A DNA stretch of 64,000 bases from an uncultured Roseburia sp. (GTDB lineage Bacteria > Bacillota > Clostridia > Lachnospirales > Lachnospiraceae), in contig CANRYS010000007.1 in NCBI GenBank assembly GCA_947644305.1, forward strand, positions 62,001 to 126,000, in the 5' to 3' direction. Each line of letters starts with the position of its first letter. The stretch's first letter is position 1. The position numbers and the translations under genes are program-made. The notes under the pieces are model-generated. The model made no database searches, had not been told where the DNA came from, and saw nothing but the letters and a program-made list of their open reading frames with translations. Of the stretch, positions 52,613-62,388 are shown one piece after another.

Positions 52613-53486
52613 AGTTTTTTATATCCTCAATTTCCGAATTATCCTTCAGCGTTGTAATAATCAGCACGGTTTCCAGTTTATCGAAAGATACCACTGGTGT
52701 GAGCTGGGCATACTTGGAGAGACCGTCAGTCTCATCGCGAATGTTGGAGATATATCCGACTAAAAGCCCCGGAAGAAATTTATCACTGATCCGGGAAGTC
52801 ACCACGGCATCTCCGTCTTTTGCCTCTGCTGTATTGCTGATCATGGTAACATCGATAAATCCCTTGTAGATACTTTGCATATTTCCCTTCACCATACAAG
52901 TTTCTCCGGTATTTTCAAACATGGAGCTGACATTGCTCTTGTCGTCGATGATACTGCGAACTTTTGCGTAATGTTTTCCCGCCTCAGAGACAATCCCCAC
53001 AAGCCCGTTTCCAGCGATGACATTCATGTCCACATCCACACCGTCTTCTTTACCTTTGTCAATGGTAAAAAGATTGAACCAGTTGTTGCCGTCCCTGCCG
53101 ATGACAGTGGCGGCCACTTTTGGGTAATCTGGATACTGCTGATCTAGTTTAAAAAGCTCTCTGTATTTATCCAGATCGCTGTTCTCTCCCGCCAGGATTT
53201 TATTGTCATAACTGAGGGCGTCCAGTTTTTGCTTCAGCTCTTTATTTTCTTTGAGTAGTTTTTCTTTGGTGTCAAGCAGATCCATTTTTCCATAGATCCA
53301 TTTTCCCACGGCATTGATTCCACTCTGCATGGGGGTCACTACATCTCCCAGAGTCGTCTTAAAGGTGCGGAACTGATCCGAGAACCGAAAACTTAAAACG
53401 ACCAGAAGGGCACAGAGGATACTCAGGGATATATAGATATACTTCGGATGAATGGAAAATTTTTTCCTTCTTCTTTTCTTTTTCAT
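52605..53486 (-). CDS. mreC: rod shape-determining protein MreC
   Basis: The 293-residue protein has a basic cytoplasmic start, one membrane segment (about residues 17-35), a coiled coil (about 65-100, LLDTKEKLLKENKELKQKL) and the double beta-barrel MreC domain (about 120-275, with GRDGNNWFNLFTIDKGKEDGV). It links MreB to the wall synthases. ATG 53486 is chosen because GGAGG precedes it. Its ribosome site is the last part of palindromic element copy B; the frame back to 53507 would enter that element. Confidence 0.93.
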   Translation of the reverse strand: MKKKRRRKKFSIHPKYIYISLSILCALLVVLSFRFSDQFRTFKTTLGDVVTPMQSGINAVGKWIYGKMDLLDTKEKLLKENKELKQKLDALSYDNKILAGENSDLDKYRELFKLDQQYPDYPKVAATVIGRDGNNWFNLFTIDKGKEDGVDVDMNVIAGNGLVGIVSEAGKHYAKVRSIIDDKSNVSSMFENTGETCMVKGNMQSIYKGFIDVTMISNTAEAKDGDAVVTSRISDKFLPGLLVGYISNIRDETDGLSKYAQLTPVVSFDKLETVLIITTLKDNSEIEDIKNYD

Positions 53487-53491
53487 GCTTT

Positions 53492-53590
53492 TCCTCCATT
53501 CGCGCATGCCTTTTACGCATTACAAGTTTGTGCGTGTACGCACAAACTTGCAGTGTGAAAAATTTATTTTTCACACTTTTCTCCATTCTG
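53492..53590 (-). repeat. composite palindromic intergenic element, copy B
   Basis: Read on the - strand after the mreB stop: an 11-bp hairpin AGTGTGAAAAA/TTTTTCACACT (53552-53577), the 28-bp palindrome CAAGTTTGTGCGTA/CACGCACAAACTTG (53523-53550, one mismatch), then AAAAGGCATGCGCGAA ending in the GGAGG of mreC. All three parts correspond to copy A at 26718-26801, although the first hairpin differs in sequence while keeping its shape. Confidence 0.8.
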
Positions 53591-53592
53591 TA

Positions 53593-54585
53593 TTAAAGAG
53601 CAAGCTTGGCAAGCTCTGGATCTTCAATCACTGCACCCAGTCCCATAATAACCGTGCTCTCCGGTTCCTCACAAAGATTTACCTTCAAACCGAGTTCGTC
53701 GTAGATAAATTTGCCCAGGTCTTTGATGCGGCTGGACCCTCCAGTCAGATAGAGCCCGGATTTATAAATATCAGAAGAGATTTCAGGTGGCGTTCTCTCT
53801 AAAATGATCTTGATGGAATCTACGATGTTCTGGAATAGTTCAGCCAGAGCGTCGTGAATATCAGCTCCGGTTACAGTGATTTCACTTGGAAGTCCTGTCA
53901 CCAGATTGCGTCCGCAGATATCCATGGTTTCATCTGTCACATAGGCGGAGGCAATATTTTTTTTGATCAGTTCGGCGCTCTTTTCACCAATGACAAAATT
54001 CATATCTTTTTTGATCTTATTTATGATTACCTCGTCAAAGCGGTTTCCACCTACCGGTATGAGCCGGCTCAATACAATACCGCCCAGGGAGAGGACCGAA
54101 ATCTCAGCGGTATTTGCCCCGATGTCTACTACCAGAGTTCCCGTGGATTTTGTGATATCCAGATTCATGCCAAGAGCATCGGCGATGGGCTTCTCTACCA
54201 CATGGATCTTCTTTGATTTGAGATTCATGTTGGCGATCAGATCAAAATATGCTCTTTTTTCTACCTCTGTAATATCTGTGGGGACGGCAATGTAGTATTC
54301 TGCTCCCTTAAATCTTTTTTTGCCATTCAGTTCGGTAAAGAAATAATCAATCATGGACTGCATATTTCCGATATCGGCGATTACTCCGTTTTTGATGGGA
54401 TAGGAAACATCCAGATTCTCCGGCGCTTTTTCATACATTTCAAAAGCTTCATCCCCCACCGCAAATACATGATTTTTTTTATATATGGCAATTACACTTT
54501 TCTGGTGAAGGATCACACCTTCTCCATTCTTATAAATTTTTATAGAGCTTGTTCCAAAATCAATTCCTATCGCTTTTCCCAGCAT
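53593..54585 (-). CDS. mreB: rod shape-determining actin MreB
   Basis: The 330-residue protein is a bacterial actin: phosphate-1 loop IGIDFGTSSIKIY near residue 5, phosphate-2 VVDIGANTAEISVLSLGG near 155, and adenosine motif GLYLTGGSSRIKDL near 280. It organises lateral wall synthesis. The adenosine motif and GTSSIKIY differ slightly from the commonest MreB (GTANTLVY), so a paralogue such as Mbl is possible, but the adjoining mreCD supports MreB. ATG 54585 follows AGAGAGG by 9 bases. Confidence 0.92.
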   Translation of the reverse strand: MLGKAIGIDFGTSSIKIYKNGEGVILHQKSVIAIYKKNHVFAVGDEAFEMYEKAPENLDVSYPIKNGVIADIGNMQSMIDYFFTELNGKKRFKGAEYYIAVPTDITEVEKRAYFDLIANMNLKSKKIHVVEKPIADALGMNLDITKSTGTLVVDIGANTAEISVLSLGGIVLSRLIPVGGNRFDEVIINKIKKDMNFVIGEKSAELIKKNIASAYVTDETMDICGRNLVTGLPSEITVTGADIHDALAELFQNIVDSIKIILERTPPEISSDIYKSGLYLTGGSSRIKDLGKFIYDELGLKVNLCEEPESTVIMGLGAVIEDPELAKLAL

Positions 54586-54613
54586 TTCGTTCATCCTCTC
54601 TAACAATATATTC

Positions 54614-55312
54614 TCATATGTGTCCTCGTTCTCTCAGACTGACATACTGACAATCACCCAGAATAATATGATCCAGAAGCCGGATGCCGATAAGTTCCCC
54701 GGCGGTTTTCAACTGTTCTGACAATTTAATATCCGCCGTGCTTGGTGTCGGATCTCCGCTTGGATGATTATGTAGTACGATAAAGCAAGATGCATCATAC
54801 TGCAACGCTTTTTTCAATATTTCCCTTGGATTTGCCAGACTGGCAGACACGGAACCTACAAACAGAAGTTCATACCGGATCAACCGGCAGCGGTTGTCCA
54901 AAAAGACAACCAACGTATGTTCCGTCTCCTTTGTCCGCATCTCTTCCATAAAAAATCCGGCAACCGTTCCCGGAGAATCAAACCGCTCTCCTTCTGGTTT
55001 GCGCTGTTTGGTCATCCGGTTGGAGATCTCCGCAGCGCACTGTAACTGTGCGGCTTTGACTTTGCCGATTCCATGGATCTTCGTGAGCTCCTGACCGGAC
55101 AAATAATGCAGTCCCATTAATCCCTTGTGTACCGGATGGAGACTCAGGATCTCCGAGGCAAGAGTCACACTGTTTTTGTGATGGCTGCCGTTTCGGATCA
55201 AAACAGCGATCAGTTCAGCATCGGATAAACTGGCTGCCCCGTATTTTTCCAGCTTTTCATAAGGTTGTTCCGACTCTGGAAGATCCTTCATCGTATAATA
55301 TTTTTGGCTCAT
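54614..55312 (-). CDS. radC: RadC family JAB/MPN protein
   Basis: The 232-residue protein has a helix-hairpin-helix N-terminal part and a C-terminal JAB1/MPN metalloprotease-like domain with the zinc motif HNHPSGDPTPSTAD near residue 181 and an upstream Glu. Despite the name a role in DNA repair is unproven. It commonly precedes mreB in Firmicutes, as here (28 bp apart). ATG 55312 follows GGAG; the frame back to 55339 has no site. Confidence 0.93.
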   Translation of the reverse strand: MSQKYYTMKDLPESEQPYEKLEKYGAASLSDAELIAVLIRNGSHHKNSVTLASEILSLHPVHKGLMGLHYLSGQELTKIHGIGKVKAAQLQCAAEISNRMTKQRKPEGERFDSPGTVAGFFMEEMRTKETEHTLVVFLDNRCRLIRYELLFVGSVSASLANPREILKKALQYDASCFIVLHNHPSGDPTPSTADIKLSEQLKTAGELIGIRLLDHIILGDCQYVSLRERGHI

Positions 55313-55364
55313 TTTTACTCCATTCCCTATCGCTGCCAATCATACATGGTCTATTCTACCATAA

Positions 55365-55598
55365 TTTTTTTAAAAAGTATAGCTGGATCAAAAGTTTTTT
55401 CAGTGACTTTTCGTCATTTGTCATGGTAAATCGACTAATTTTTTATCTACCATTCGCTGAAGCGACATTAAAATTCCAAATGCTTTTAAAAAGTATAGCT
55501 GGATCAAAAGTTTTTACCATTGACTTTTCGTCATTTGTCATGGTAAATCGACTAATTTTTTATCTACCATTCGCTGAAGCGACATTAAAATTCCAAAT
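55365..55598. repeat. 117-bp tandem duplication
   Basis: 55365-55481 and 55482-55598 are direct copies. A 78-bp core (55404-55481 and 55521-55598) is identical, and the preceding about 35 bp differ by a single indel and a few bases. The right copy holds the last 20 codons and stop of the PLP-enzyme gene; the left copy is a detached second copy of that gene end. Confidence 0.92.
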
Positions 55599-56842
55599 TT
55601 TCCGTGCTGCCAGGTCAGGCCCCCCTGAAAGTAAACGCTGTAAGGCGGTTCGATGGGGGCGTCGGCACTGAGTTCAATGGAGGATCCCTGAATGAAATTG
55701 CCTGCCGCCATAATCACATCGCTGTGATATCCTGGCATCGCGTAGGGCTCTGGCGCCACATAGCTATCTACAGGGGAACCGGCTTGAATTCCCTCACAAA
55801 ATGCGATGATCCGTTCCGGGGATCCCAGTGCCACGGCCTGGATGATATCATGGCGCTCTTCGGTCGCGCTGGGACTGGTTGTGAAACCAAGTCCTTCGTA
55901 GAGATGGGCTGCAAAGATAGCGGATTTTAATGCACTTGCCACCACAGTCGGCGCAAAAAAAAGCCCCTGATAAAAAGAGGGATTGGTTCCCAGAGATGCG
56001 CCCACTTCTTTTCCCAGACCCGGCGCCGTCAGGCGGTTTGCCGCCAGTTCGATCAGATCCTTCCTCCCGGCGAGGTAGCCCCCCATCGGCGCTATGCCGC
56101 CGCCGAGGTTTTTGATCAGGGAACCGACCACAAGATCTGCCCCGGCTTCTGCTGGTTCTATCGGTTCCACAAATTCTCCATAACAATTATCTACCATGCA
56201 GATCACATGAGGGGCGTGTTTTTTTATAAAGGTTATCAGCTCTCCGATCTGTTTTACAGAGAGGGTTTTTCGCATGGCATAGCCTTTAGAACGCTGGATT
56301 GTCACCAGTTTGGTTCGATCATTCAGTGCATTTTTTATTGCTTCATAATCAAAGCTGCTGTCTTCCTTGAGATCTGCCTGGGCGTAGGTGATGCCAAATT
56401 CTTGCAGTGAACCAGGTTCATTTTTGCCGTGTATACCTATGATGCCCTCCAGGGTATCATAGGGTTTCCCCACCGGAGATAACAATTCGTCTCCCGGTCG
56501 AAGGATCGCTGAGAGGGCAAGAGTCAGCGCATGGGTGCCACAGGTGATCTGGGAGCGGACAAGGGCGTCCTCGCAGCGGAAAATGTGGGCATACACCCGT
56601 TCCAGTGTGTCCCTTCCAGCATCGTTATAACCGTAGCCGGTGCTTCCGTTCATGTGTTCTGCGCTGACCCGGTTTTCCTGAAATGCCTGCATGACTTTGA
56701 GTTGATTGTACTCGGCGATCTCGTCGATGGTGCGGAAACGTTCTTCTAGAGTATTGCAGATCCGCCCAGCATAATCCAAGACCGATTTGCTGATGCCGCT
56801 TTTCTGATACATGTTATATAATAAATTATTGTCATTCCTCAT
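55538..56842 (-). CDS. PLP-dependent methionine gamma-lyase-like (YnbB/aluminium resistance) protein
   Basis: The 434-residue PLP enzyme belongs to the COG4100 family, often annotated as aluminium resistance protein or cystathionine beta-lyase-like. GSTGYGYNDAGRDTLE near residue 66, the PLP-Lys in VVGSLIKNLGGG near 242, and YFQGGLTWQHGKFGI near the C-terminus are family marks. Substrate is not established. It overlaps miaA by 11 bp and comes after it, as often seen downstream of miaA/hfq in Clostridia. Its last 20 codons and the following sequence have been duplicated in tandem. Confidence 0.88.
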   Translation of the reverse strand: MRNDNNLLYNMYQKSGISKSVLDYAGRICNTLEERFRTIDEIAEYNQLKVMQAFQENRVSAEHMNGSTGYGYNDAGRDTLERVYAHIFRCEDALVRSQITCGTHALTLALSAILRPGDELLSPVGKPYDTLEGIIGIHGKNEPGSLQEFGITYAQADLKEDSSFDYEAIKNALNDRTKLVTIQRSKGYAMRKTLSVKQIGELITFIKKHAPHVICMVDNCYGEFVEPIEPAEAGADLVVGSLIKNLGGGIAPMGGYLAGRKDLIELAANRLTAPGLGKEVGASLGTNPSFYQGLFFAPTVVASALKSAIFAAHLYEGLGFTTSPSATEERHDIIQAVALGSPERIIAFCEGIQAGSPVDSYVAPEPYAMPGYHSDVIMAAGNFIQGSSIELSADAPIEPPYSVYFQGGLTWQHGKFGILMSLQRMVDKKLVDLP

Positions 56843-57788
56843 GGTTTATAATCCCCCTTTTCTCTGCCAGATGAACAATTTCACGAACCACAGCCTCTTC
56901 CTCTTCAAATTGATCCTTATCCAGAAAAATCACATCCCGTTCCCTGCGAAACCAAGTGAGCTGCCGCTTGGCAAAATGTCTGGTGTCTTTCTGGATCTGT
57001 TCCATCGCCTCTTCCCTGGATATCTTCCCCTCAAAATATGGGAATAATTCCTTGTATCCGATGGCCTGCATAGAGGTCATATCACTGGTGCAGCCCTGTC
57101 GGATCAGCGCTTCCCCTTCTTCTAACAGCCCCTGTTCAAACATCTGCTCTACTCTTTTGTTAATCCTTGCATAGAGCTTCTGGCGGTTCATGGTCAAAAT
57201 AATATAGATAAAATCATAGGGAGAGTTTTTTGTCCGCTGCTGTTGGTTGTGGGTTGAAATCGGTGTCCCAGTCTCCTGGTAATATTCCAGCGCCCGGATG
57301 ACCCGCTTGATATTGTTGGGATGAATGCATTCTGCCGAAACGGGATCGATACGTTTAAGCCGTTCATGTAGAAAATCCGCTCCCTTTACCCTCGCAAGCT
57401 CTTCCAGTTCTGACCTGTAGGAGCGATCTTTTTCTTCCAGGTTAAAATCAATGTCATAGAGAAGTGCCTGAATGTAAAAACCGGTGCCTCCTACGACGAC
57501 CGGTATGTGTCCACGTCGCCAGATCTCATGCATGGCCTGTTCCGCCATTTTTTTAAATTCATAGACGTGAAAAGGGGTATCTGGCGGGATCGCATCCACC
57601 AGATGATGGGGAATGCCCTGCATTTCTTCCAGGGTGATCTTCGCCGTTCCGATATTCATCTGCTGGTAGATCTGCATGGAATCGGCAGAGATAATCTCTC
57701 CTCCTACTGCCTTCGCCAACTGGATAGAGGCAGCAGTCTTTCCCACCGCTGTAGGACCGGTGAGGATGATGAGTGGTTTTTTATTCAT
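56832..57788 (-). CDS. miaA: tRNA dimethylallyltransferase MiaA
   Basis: The 318-residue enzyme isopentenylates A37 of tRNAs reading U-starting codons. The P-loop is LTGPTAVGKTAAS at residues 9-21; SADSMQIYQQMNIGTAK near 36, VGGTGFYIQALLYDID near 99, and FAKRQLTWFRRERDV near 283 match. It starts 2 bp after mutL ends, in the conserved mutS-mutL-miaA order. Confidence 0.96.
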   Translation of the reverse strand: MNKKPLIILTGPTAVGKTAASIQLAKAVGGEIISADSMQIYQQMNIGTAKITLEEMQGIPHHLVDAIPPDTPFHVYEFKKMAEQAMHEIWRRGHIPVVVGGTGFYIQALLYDIDFNLEEKDRSYRSELEELARVKGADFLHERLKRIDPVSAECIHPNNIKRVIRALEYYQETGTPISTHNQQQRTKNSPYDFIYIILTMNRQKLYARINKRVEQMFEQGLLEEGEALIRQGCTSDMTSMQAIGYKELFPYFEGKISREEAMEQIQKDTRHFAKRQLTWFRRERDVIFLDKDQFEEEEAVVREIVHLAEKRGIINHEE

Positions 57789-57790
57789 TG

Positions 57791-59602
57791 TTACACGATC
57801 CTTTTAAATTTTTTTTCAAACTCTTTTTTTGTCATGGAAATCGTAGTTGGTCTCCCATGGGGGCAGTGATATGGTTCTTCCGCCTGCAGCATTTTTTCGA
57901 TGAGCTTTTCCGCCTCCGAAAAAGAAAGGGTGTGATTGCCTTTCACCGCCGCCTTACAGGAAATAGAAGCACAGCGGTCTGTGATCAGTTCTGTTTCCCC
58001 CCCCTGTGGATTTTCCAGAAGTTCATCTAAAATACTGTAAAAAAGCTCTCTGGAAGCGAGATGTAGAAAATGGGAGGGCACCGCCTTCACCGCATACTCA
58101 TCGCCTCCAAATTCTTCGATCTCAAAACCGAGCTTTGCAAAGGCCTCCTGATATGACACCAAAACTTCCTTTTCCCGGTGTGTCAGGGTGAGCACCACTG
58201 GAGCCAGCAGATTCTGGCTGTAAACATGATTCTCTGACAGCTCTTTCATCAGTTCTTCGTATAGTACCTTTTCATGGGCGGCATGCTGGTCGATGATTAG
58301 CAGCTCATCCTTGTATTCGATGAGCCAAAAGGTGCCGAATACTTGTCCGATCAGGCGGAAACGAACTGCGTCTTCTTCTTGAAGCAGTTGCTCTTGAAAT
58401 AAGGACTGCTGTTCGTATTTTATTTCCGGGAGTTGTGTATTTTTCAGCGGTGCTTTCGTTGTCATAGAATCTGCGGCAGCCGGTGTCTGAACGGTCCTCT
58501 TTACTTCAAATGGTTCTGGTGCCTTTGGTATATCAGGCTTCTTCACAGGAGTTCCTACCGGCTCTTTTTCTGCCTTCTTTGCCGGTTCGTCTTTCCCCAG
58601 TGAAACCTTTGGGATCAGCGTCGTCTGCTTCAATATCTCATGTAGCCCGGTACGGAACAGTTCAAATACTTCTTCTTGATTGGTAAACCGCACTTCCATT
58701 TTGGATGGGTGCACATTAACATCGAGACACGAACTGTCGATCTCCAAAAATAATGCAGTGAAAGGAAAACGGTTTGTCATGGTAAACCCCTGATAGGCAG
58801 CTTCGATCCCCTTCTGGATCACTGGACTTTTGATGTGCCTTCCATTGATGTAATAATTCATAAAAGAACGGGTTCCCCTGGAAAGTTCCGGCTTGCCGAT
58901 ATAGCCGGTCAGTGTCATGCCGTTCTGGCTGACTTCTACCGGCAGCAGCGCTTTCGTAATGTCCGGCCCGTACTGATTGTAGATATTGTCCCTTACATTT
59001 CCATTTCCTGAGGTCTGGATCTTTATTTTTCCATCCCAGATAAATTTGAAACGGATCTCTGGATGGGATAATATGAAATGGAGCACTACATCGCTGATAT
59101 AGCCTCCTTCTGTCGCATTGGTCTTTAGAAATTTTCCTCTCGCCGGTGTGTTGTAAAATAGATTTCTCATAATGAAGGTAGTTCCGTCGGGACAGCCGAT
59201 CTCTTCCTTTGTGATCTCTGTTCCCCCGTGGATCTCATAGCGGCATCCGATGATGGAATCGGCATCTTTGGTGATTAGTTCCACCTGGGATACCGCGGCG
59301 ATGCTCGAAAGCGCCTCTCCCCGGAAACCAAGACTTTTTACCTGGAGCAGATCTTCGATGGTAGATATTTTACTGGTGGCATGGCGCTGAAAGGCCAGGG
59401 GAATCTGATCTTTCGGAATGCCGCAGCCATTGTCTGTGATCCGTATAAAGGAAATGCCCCCCTGCTTGATTTCGATGGTGATGGCATTTGCACCGGAGTC
59501 TATTGCATTTTCAACAAGCTCTTTTACGACTGCCGCCGGTCGTTCAATCACTTCACCGGCGGCAATCTTATCTATGGTATTCTGATCTAAAAGATGAATC
59601 AT
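57791..59602 (-). CDS. mutL: DNA mismatch repair protein MutL
   Basis: The 603-residue protein has a GHKL ATPase N-domain (ELVENAIDSGA near residue 30, DNGCGI near 58, GFRGEALSSIA near 93), a Pro/Lys/Ala linker (about 335-400) and a C-terminal dimer domain with the latent endonuclease motif DQHAAHEKVLYEE near residue 433 and CPHGRPT near 585. The endonuclease motif fits a species without MutH and Dam. It follows mutS by 31 bp. Confidence 0.96.
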   Translation of the reverse strand: MIHLLDQNTIDKIAAGEVIERPAAVVKELVENAIDSGANAITIEIKQGGISFIRITDNGCGIPKDQIPLAFQRHATSKISTIEDLLQVKSLGFRGEALSSIAAVSQVELITKDADSIIGCRYEIHGGTEITKEEIGCPDGTTFIMRNLFYNTPARGKFLKTNATEGGYISDVVLHFILSHPEIRFKFIWDGKIKIQTSGNGNVRDNIYNQYGPDITKALLPVEVSQNGMTLTGYIGKPELSRGTRSFMNYYINGRHIKSPVIQKGIEAAYQGFTMTNRFPFTALFLEIDSSCLDVNVHPSKMEVRFTNQEEVFELFRTGLHEILKQTTLIPKVSLGKDEPAKKAEKEPVGTPVKKPDIPKAPEPFEVKRTVQTPAAADSMTTKAPLKNTQLPEIKYEQQSLFQEQLLQEEDAVRFRLIGQVFGTFWLIEYKDELLIIDQHAAHEKVLYEELMKELSENHVYSQNLLAPVVLTLTHREKEVLVSYQEAFAKLGFEIEEFGGDEYAVKAVPSHFLHLASRELFYSILDELLENPQGGETELITDRCASISCKAAVKGNHTLSFSEAEKLIEKMLQAEEPYHCPHGRPTTISMTKKEFEKKFKRIV

Positions 59603-59633
59603 ACGAATCCTCCATTCCTGGAATGGCTATTTA

Positions 59634-62291
59634 TTACCATTTATCTTTCAATTTATTCTGCCATTTGTAAACCAGATTCATGGCATCCATTGGTGTGACA
59701 TGGGACAGATCGATATCCCGGAGTTCAAACAATATGTCTTCATAACTGAATGAGGTCACCGCATCAAAGATGGATAACTGTGCCATCTCTCCGGAGACAG
59801 CGGCTTCTTTTTCCGGAAGACGATAACCGGACCCGGTTCCTTCTATAGCGGCGATAGGGCTGATCTCTTCTGCCTCTAACTGGGCGGCAATCTCATTGGC
59901 GCGGTTCAGCACGCTTTCAGGAACACCCGCAAGCTTTGCCACCTGAATTCCATAGCTCTTATCAGCGCCACCCTTTACGATCTTGCGCAGGAATACAATA
60001 TCTTCACCGTCTTCCTTCACGGCGATGCAGCAGTTTTGGACGCCTTCTAATTTGCCCTCCAGCTCTGTGAGTTCATGATAATGAGTAGCAAAGAGAGTTT
60101 TTGCCCCAATGTTTTTCTTTCCCACGATGTGTTCCACCACGGCCCAGGCAATACTGAGTCCGTCAAAGGTTGAGGTTCCCCTTCCGATCTCATCCAGTAT
60201 AATGAGACTATTTTTCGTGGCATTGTGAAGGATATTTGCCACCTCTGTCATCTCCACCATAAAGGTACTCTGTCCGCTGGCCAGATCATCGGAGGCGCCC
60301 ACTCTGGTGAAGATCCGGTCTGCTAAGGAAATATCTGCCGATGCTGCCGGGACAAAGGAACCGATCTGAGCCATCAGAACAATGAGAGCAGTCTGACGCA
60401 TGTAAGTAGATTTACCTGCCATATTAGGTCCTGTGATGATCATAAGCTGGTGGGAGTCTTCATCCAGATAGGTGTCGTTGGCGATGAACATATCGTGGTC
60501 GATCATCTGCTCAATCACCGGATGTCTCCCTTCTTTGATATTCAGCACGCCACGGTCGTTCAGTACAGGGCGCACATAATTATTCTTTTCTGCCACATAG
60601 GCGAGAGAGGTGATCATATCTACCATGGCGACGGCTTTTGCGGTCTGCTGAATGCGGTCTACCTGGGTGAAAATGTGATCCCGAATCTGACAGAACAGTT
60701 GATATTCTAGATTATACAGTTTTTCTTCAGCGCCAAGTACGATATCTTCCAATTCTTTGAGCTTTTCTGTGGTATAGCGTTCAGAATTCGTCAATGTCTG
60801 TTTTCGGATCCAATTATCGGGAACCAGATCTTTATAGGAGTTGGTTACTTCCAGATAATATCCGAATACACGGTTATATTTCACTTTTAAATTTTTGATC
60901 CCCGTATGTTCCCGCTCTTCGGCTTCGAGAGAAGCTAGCCAAGTCTTTCCCTCAGATTTTGCCCGCCGCAACTGGTCCACCTGGGAATCATACCCTTCTT
61001 TAATGATGCCACCATCGTGGAGAGCCAGAGGTGGTTCTTCGTTGATGGCAGAGGAAATCAAGGTACAAAGATCTTCCAGAGGGTCTAACTCACAGCTCAA
61101 CTCTTGAAAGAGCTGGCTGCTAAAATTTTTGCACAAAAACAAGATATGAGGAAGCATCTGCAGAGAACTGAGCAGGGCAATCATATCTCTTGGATTGGCG
61201 GATTTATAGCTGATCTTGCTGAGAAGGCGTTCTAGGTCATAGATCGGATTCAGATATTCCCGAAGTTCCTCTCTGGTGATCATGTTCTGGTTTAATTCAT
61301 CGATGGCATCGTATCTGCGTAGAATGGTTTCTTTGTCGATCAGTGGCTGTTCCAAACTGGTCCGAAGCTTTCTTGCGCCCATCGCCGTCTTCGTCTTATC
61401 TAAAACCCAGAGTAGGGAACCTCTTTTTTGTTTTTCCCGCAAGGTCTCTACCAGTTCCAGATTTCGCCTCGTATTGCGGTCCAGCAGCATATATTTGCCC
61501 GAACTATATGGAACCAGAGACAAAATATGTGCCAGAGAGGTCTTCTGGGTTTCCACCAGATATTCCATGACCGCTCCGGCAGCAATGATTCCGGTAAAAT
61601 AATCCGACAATCCCATTCCATCCAGTGAGGCGATAGAAAAATGCCGGCACAAAGCTTTTTTGCAGAGTTCTTCATCAAAATAATGGGGAGCCAGTGCAGA
61701 GATCGAGATCCCCAGCCTGCCCTTTAATTCCTCCACATCTATACCACATATGTAGAATGCATCGTTGCATATGATTTCAGAGGGCATGAACTTGTTGATT
61801 TCATCCAAGAGTTTTCCCGGGGTATCCACTTCGGTCAAAAGATATTCTCCCGTGGAAACATCTACGACAGAGATGCCAAATTTGTTTCCTGTAGATACGA
61901 TTCCCATAAGGTAATTATTTTTACTCTCATCCAGTGCTTCCGGGCTGCAGTTGGTACCAGGAGTGACAACACGGATCACTTCCCGCTTCACCAGTCCTTT
62001 TGCAAGTTTAGGATCTTCCACCTGTTCGCAGATGGCCACTTTATATCCCTTGGATACCAGGCGGGTAATATACCCTTCCGCAGAATGAAAGGGGACACCA
62101 CACATGGGTGCCCTTTCTTTTAATCCACAGCTCTTTCCTGTGAGAGTTAGTTCCAGTTCTTTGGAGACGCATTTGGCATCTTCAAAAAACATCTCATAAA
62201 AATCCCCCAGGCGGTAAAACAGGATACAATCTTTATATTCGTTTTTTGTCTCCAGATACTTTTGCATCATGGGTGTAAGCTGATCTTCCAT
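59634..62291 (-). CDS. mutS: DNA mismatch repair protein MutS
   Basis: The 885-residue protein recognises mismatches; GDFYEMF near residue 30 is the Phe-x-Glu mismatch probe. The Walker A GPNMAGKSTYMRQ is near 620, followed by DELGRGT-type Walker B (LDEIGRGTSTFDG near 699) and the helix-turn-helix. The ATG follows a weak site. It is the first gene of the mutS-mutL-miaA run and is separated by about 100 bp from the SH3 protein gene, a gap with no clear signal. Confidence 0.97.
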   Translation of the reverse strand: MEDQLTPMMQKYLETKNEYKDCILFYRLGDFYEMFFEDAKCVSKELELTLTGKSCGLKERAPMCGVPFHSAEGYITRLVSKGYKVAICEQVEDPKLAKGLVKREVIRVVTPGTNCSPEALDESKNNYLMGIVSTGNKFGISVVDVSTGEYLLTEVDTPGKLLDEINKFMPSEIICNDAFYICGIDVEELKGRLGISISALAPHYFDEELCKKALCRHFSIASLDGMGLSDYFTGIIAAGAVMEYLVETQKTSLAHILSLVPYSSGKYMLLDRNTRRNLELVETLREKQKRGSLLWVLDKTKTAMGARKLRTSLEQPLIDKETILRRYDAIDELNQNMITREELREYLNPIYDLERLLSKISYKSANPRDMIALLSSLQMLPHILFLCKNFSSQLFQELSCELDPLEDLCTLISSAINEEPPLALHDGGIIKEGYDSQVDQLRRAKSEGKTWLASLEAEEREHTGIKNLKVKYNRVFGYYLEVTNSYKDLVPDNWIRKQTLTNSERYTTEKLKELEDIVLGAEEKLYNLEYQLFCQIRDHIFTQVDRIQQTAKAVAMVDMITSLAYVAEKNNYVRPVLNDRGVLNIKEGRHPVIEQMIDHDMFIANDTYLDEDSHQLMIITGPNMAGKSTYMRQTALIVLMAQIGSFVPAASADISLADRIFTRVGASDDLASGQSTFMVEMTEVANILHNATKNSLIILDEIGRGTSTFDGLSIAWAVVEHIVGKKNIGAKTLFATHYHELTELEGKLEGVQNCCIAVKEDGEDIVFLRKIVKGGADKSYGIQVAKLAGVPESVLNRANEIAAQLEAEEISPIAAIEGTGSGYRLPEKEAAVSGEMAQLSIFDAVTSFSYEDILFELRDIDLSHVTPMDAMNLVYKWQNKLKDKW

Positions 62292-62388
62292 TGTATTCTT
62301 CCATTTCTAAATCTTGTTGTAATCATCGGGGAAAAACCTTTGACCCCAACATCAAAATATATGTTTATCATCATCCCGTAAAATGCCC

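Noticed and set aside
55423-55671. Plus-strand frame with a duplicated peptide
   Set aside because: The peptide repeat merely reflects the 117-bp DNA duplication on the strand opposite the real gene.
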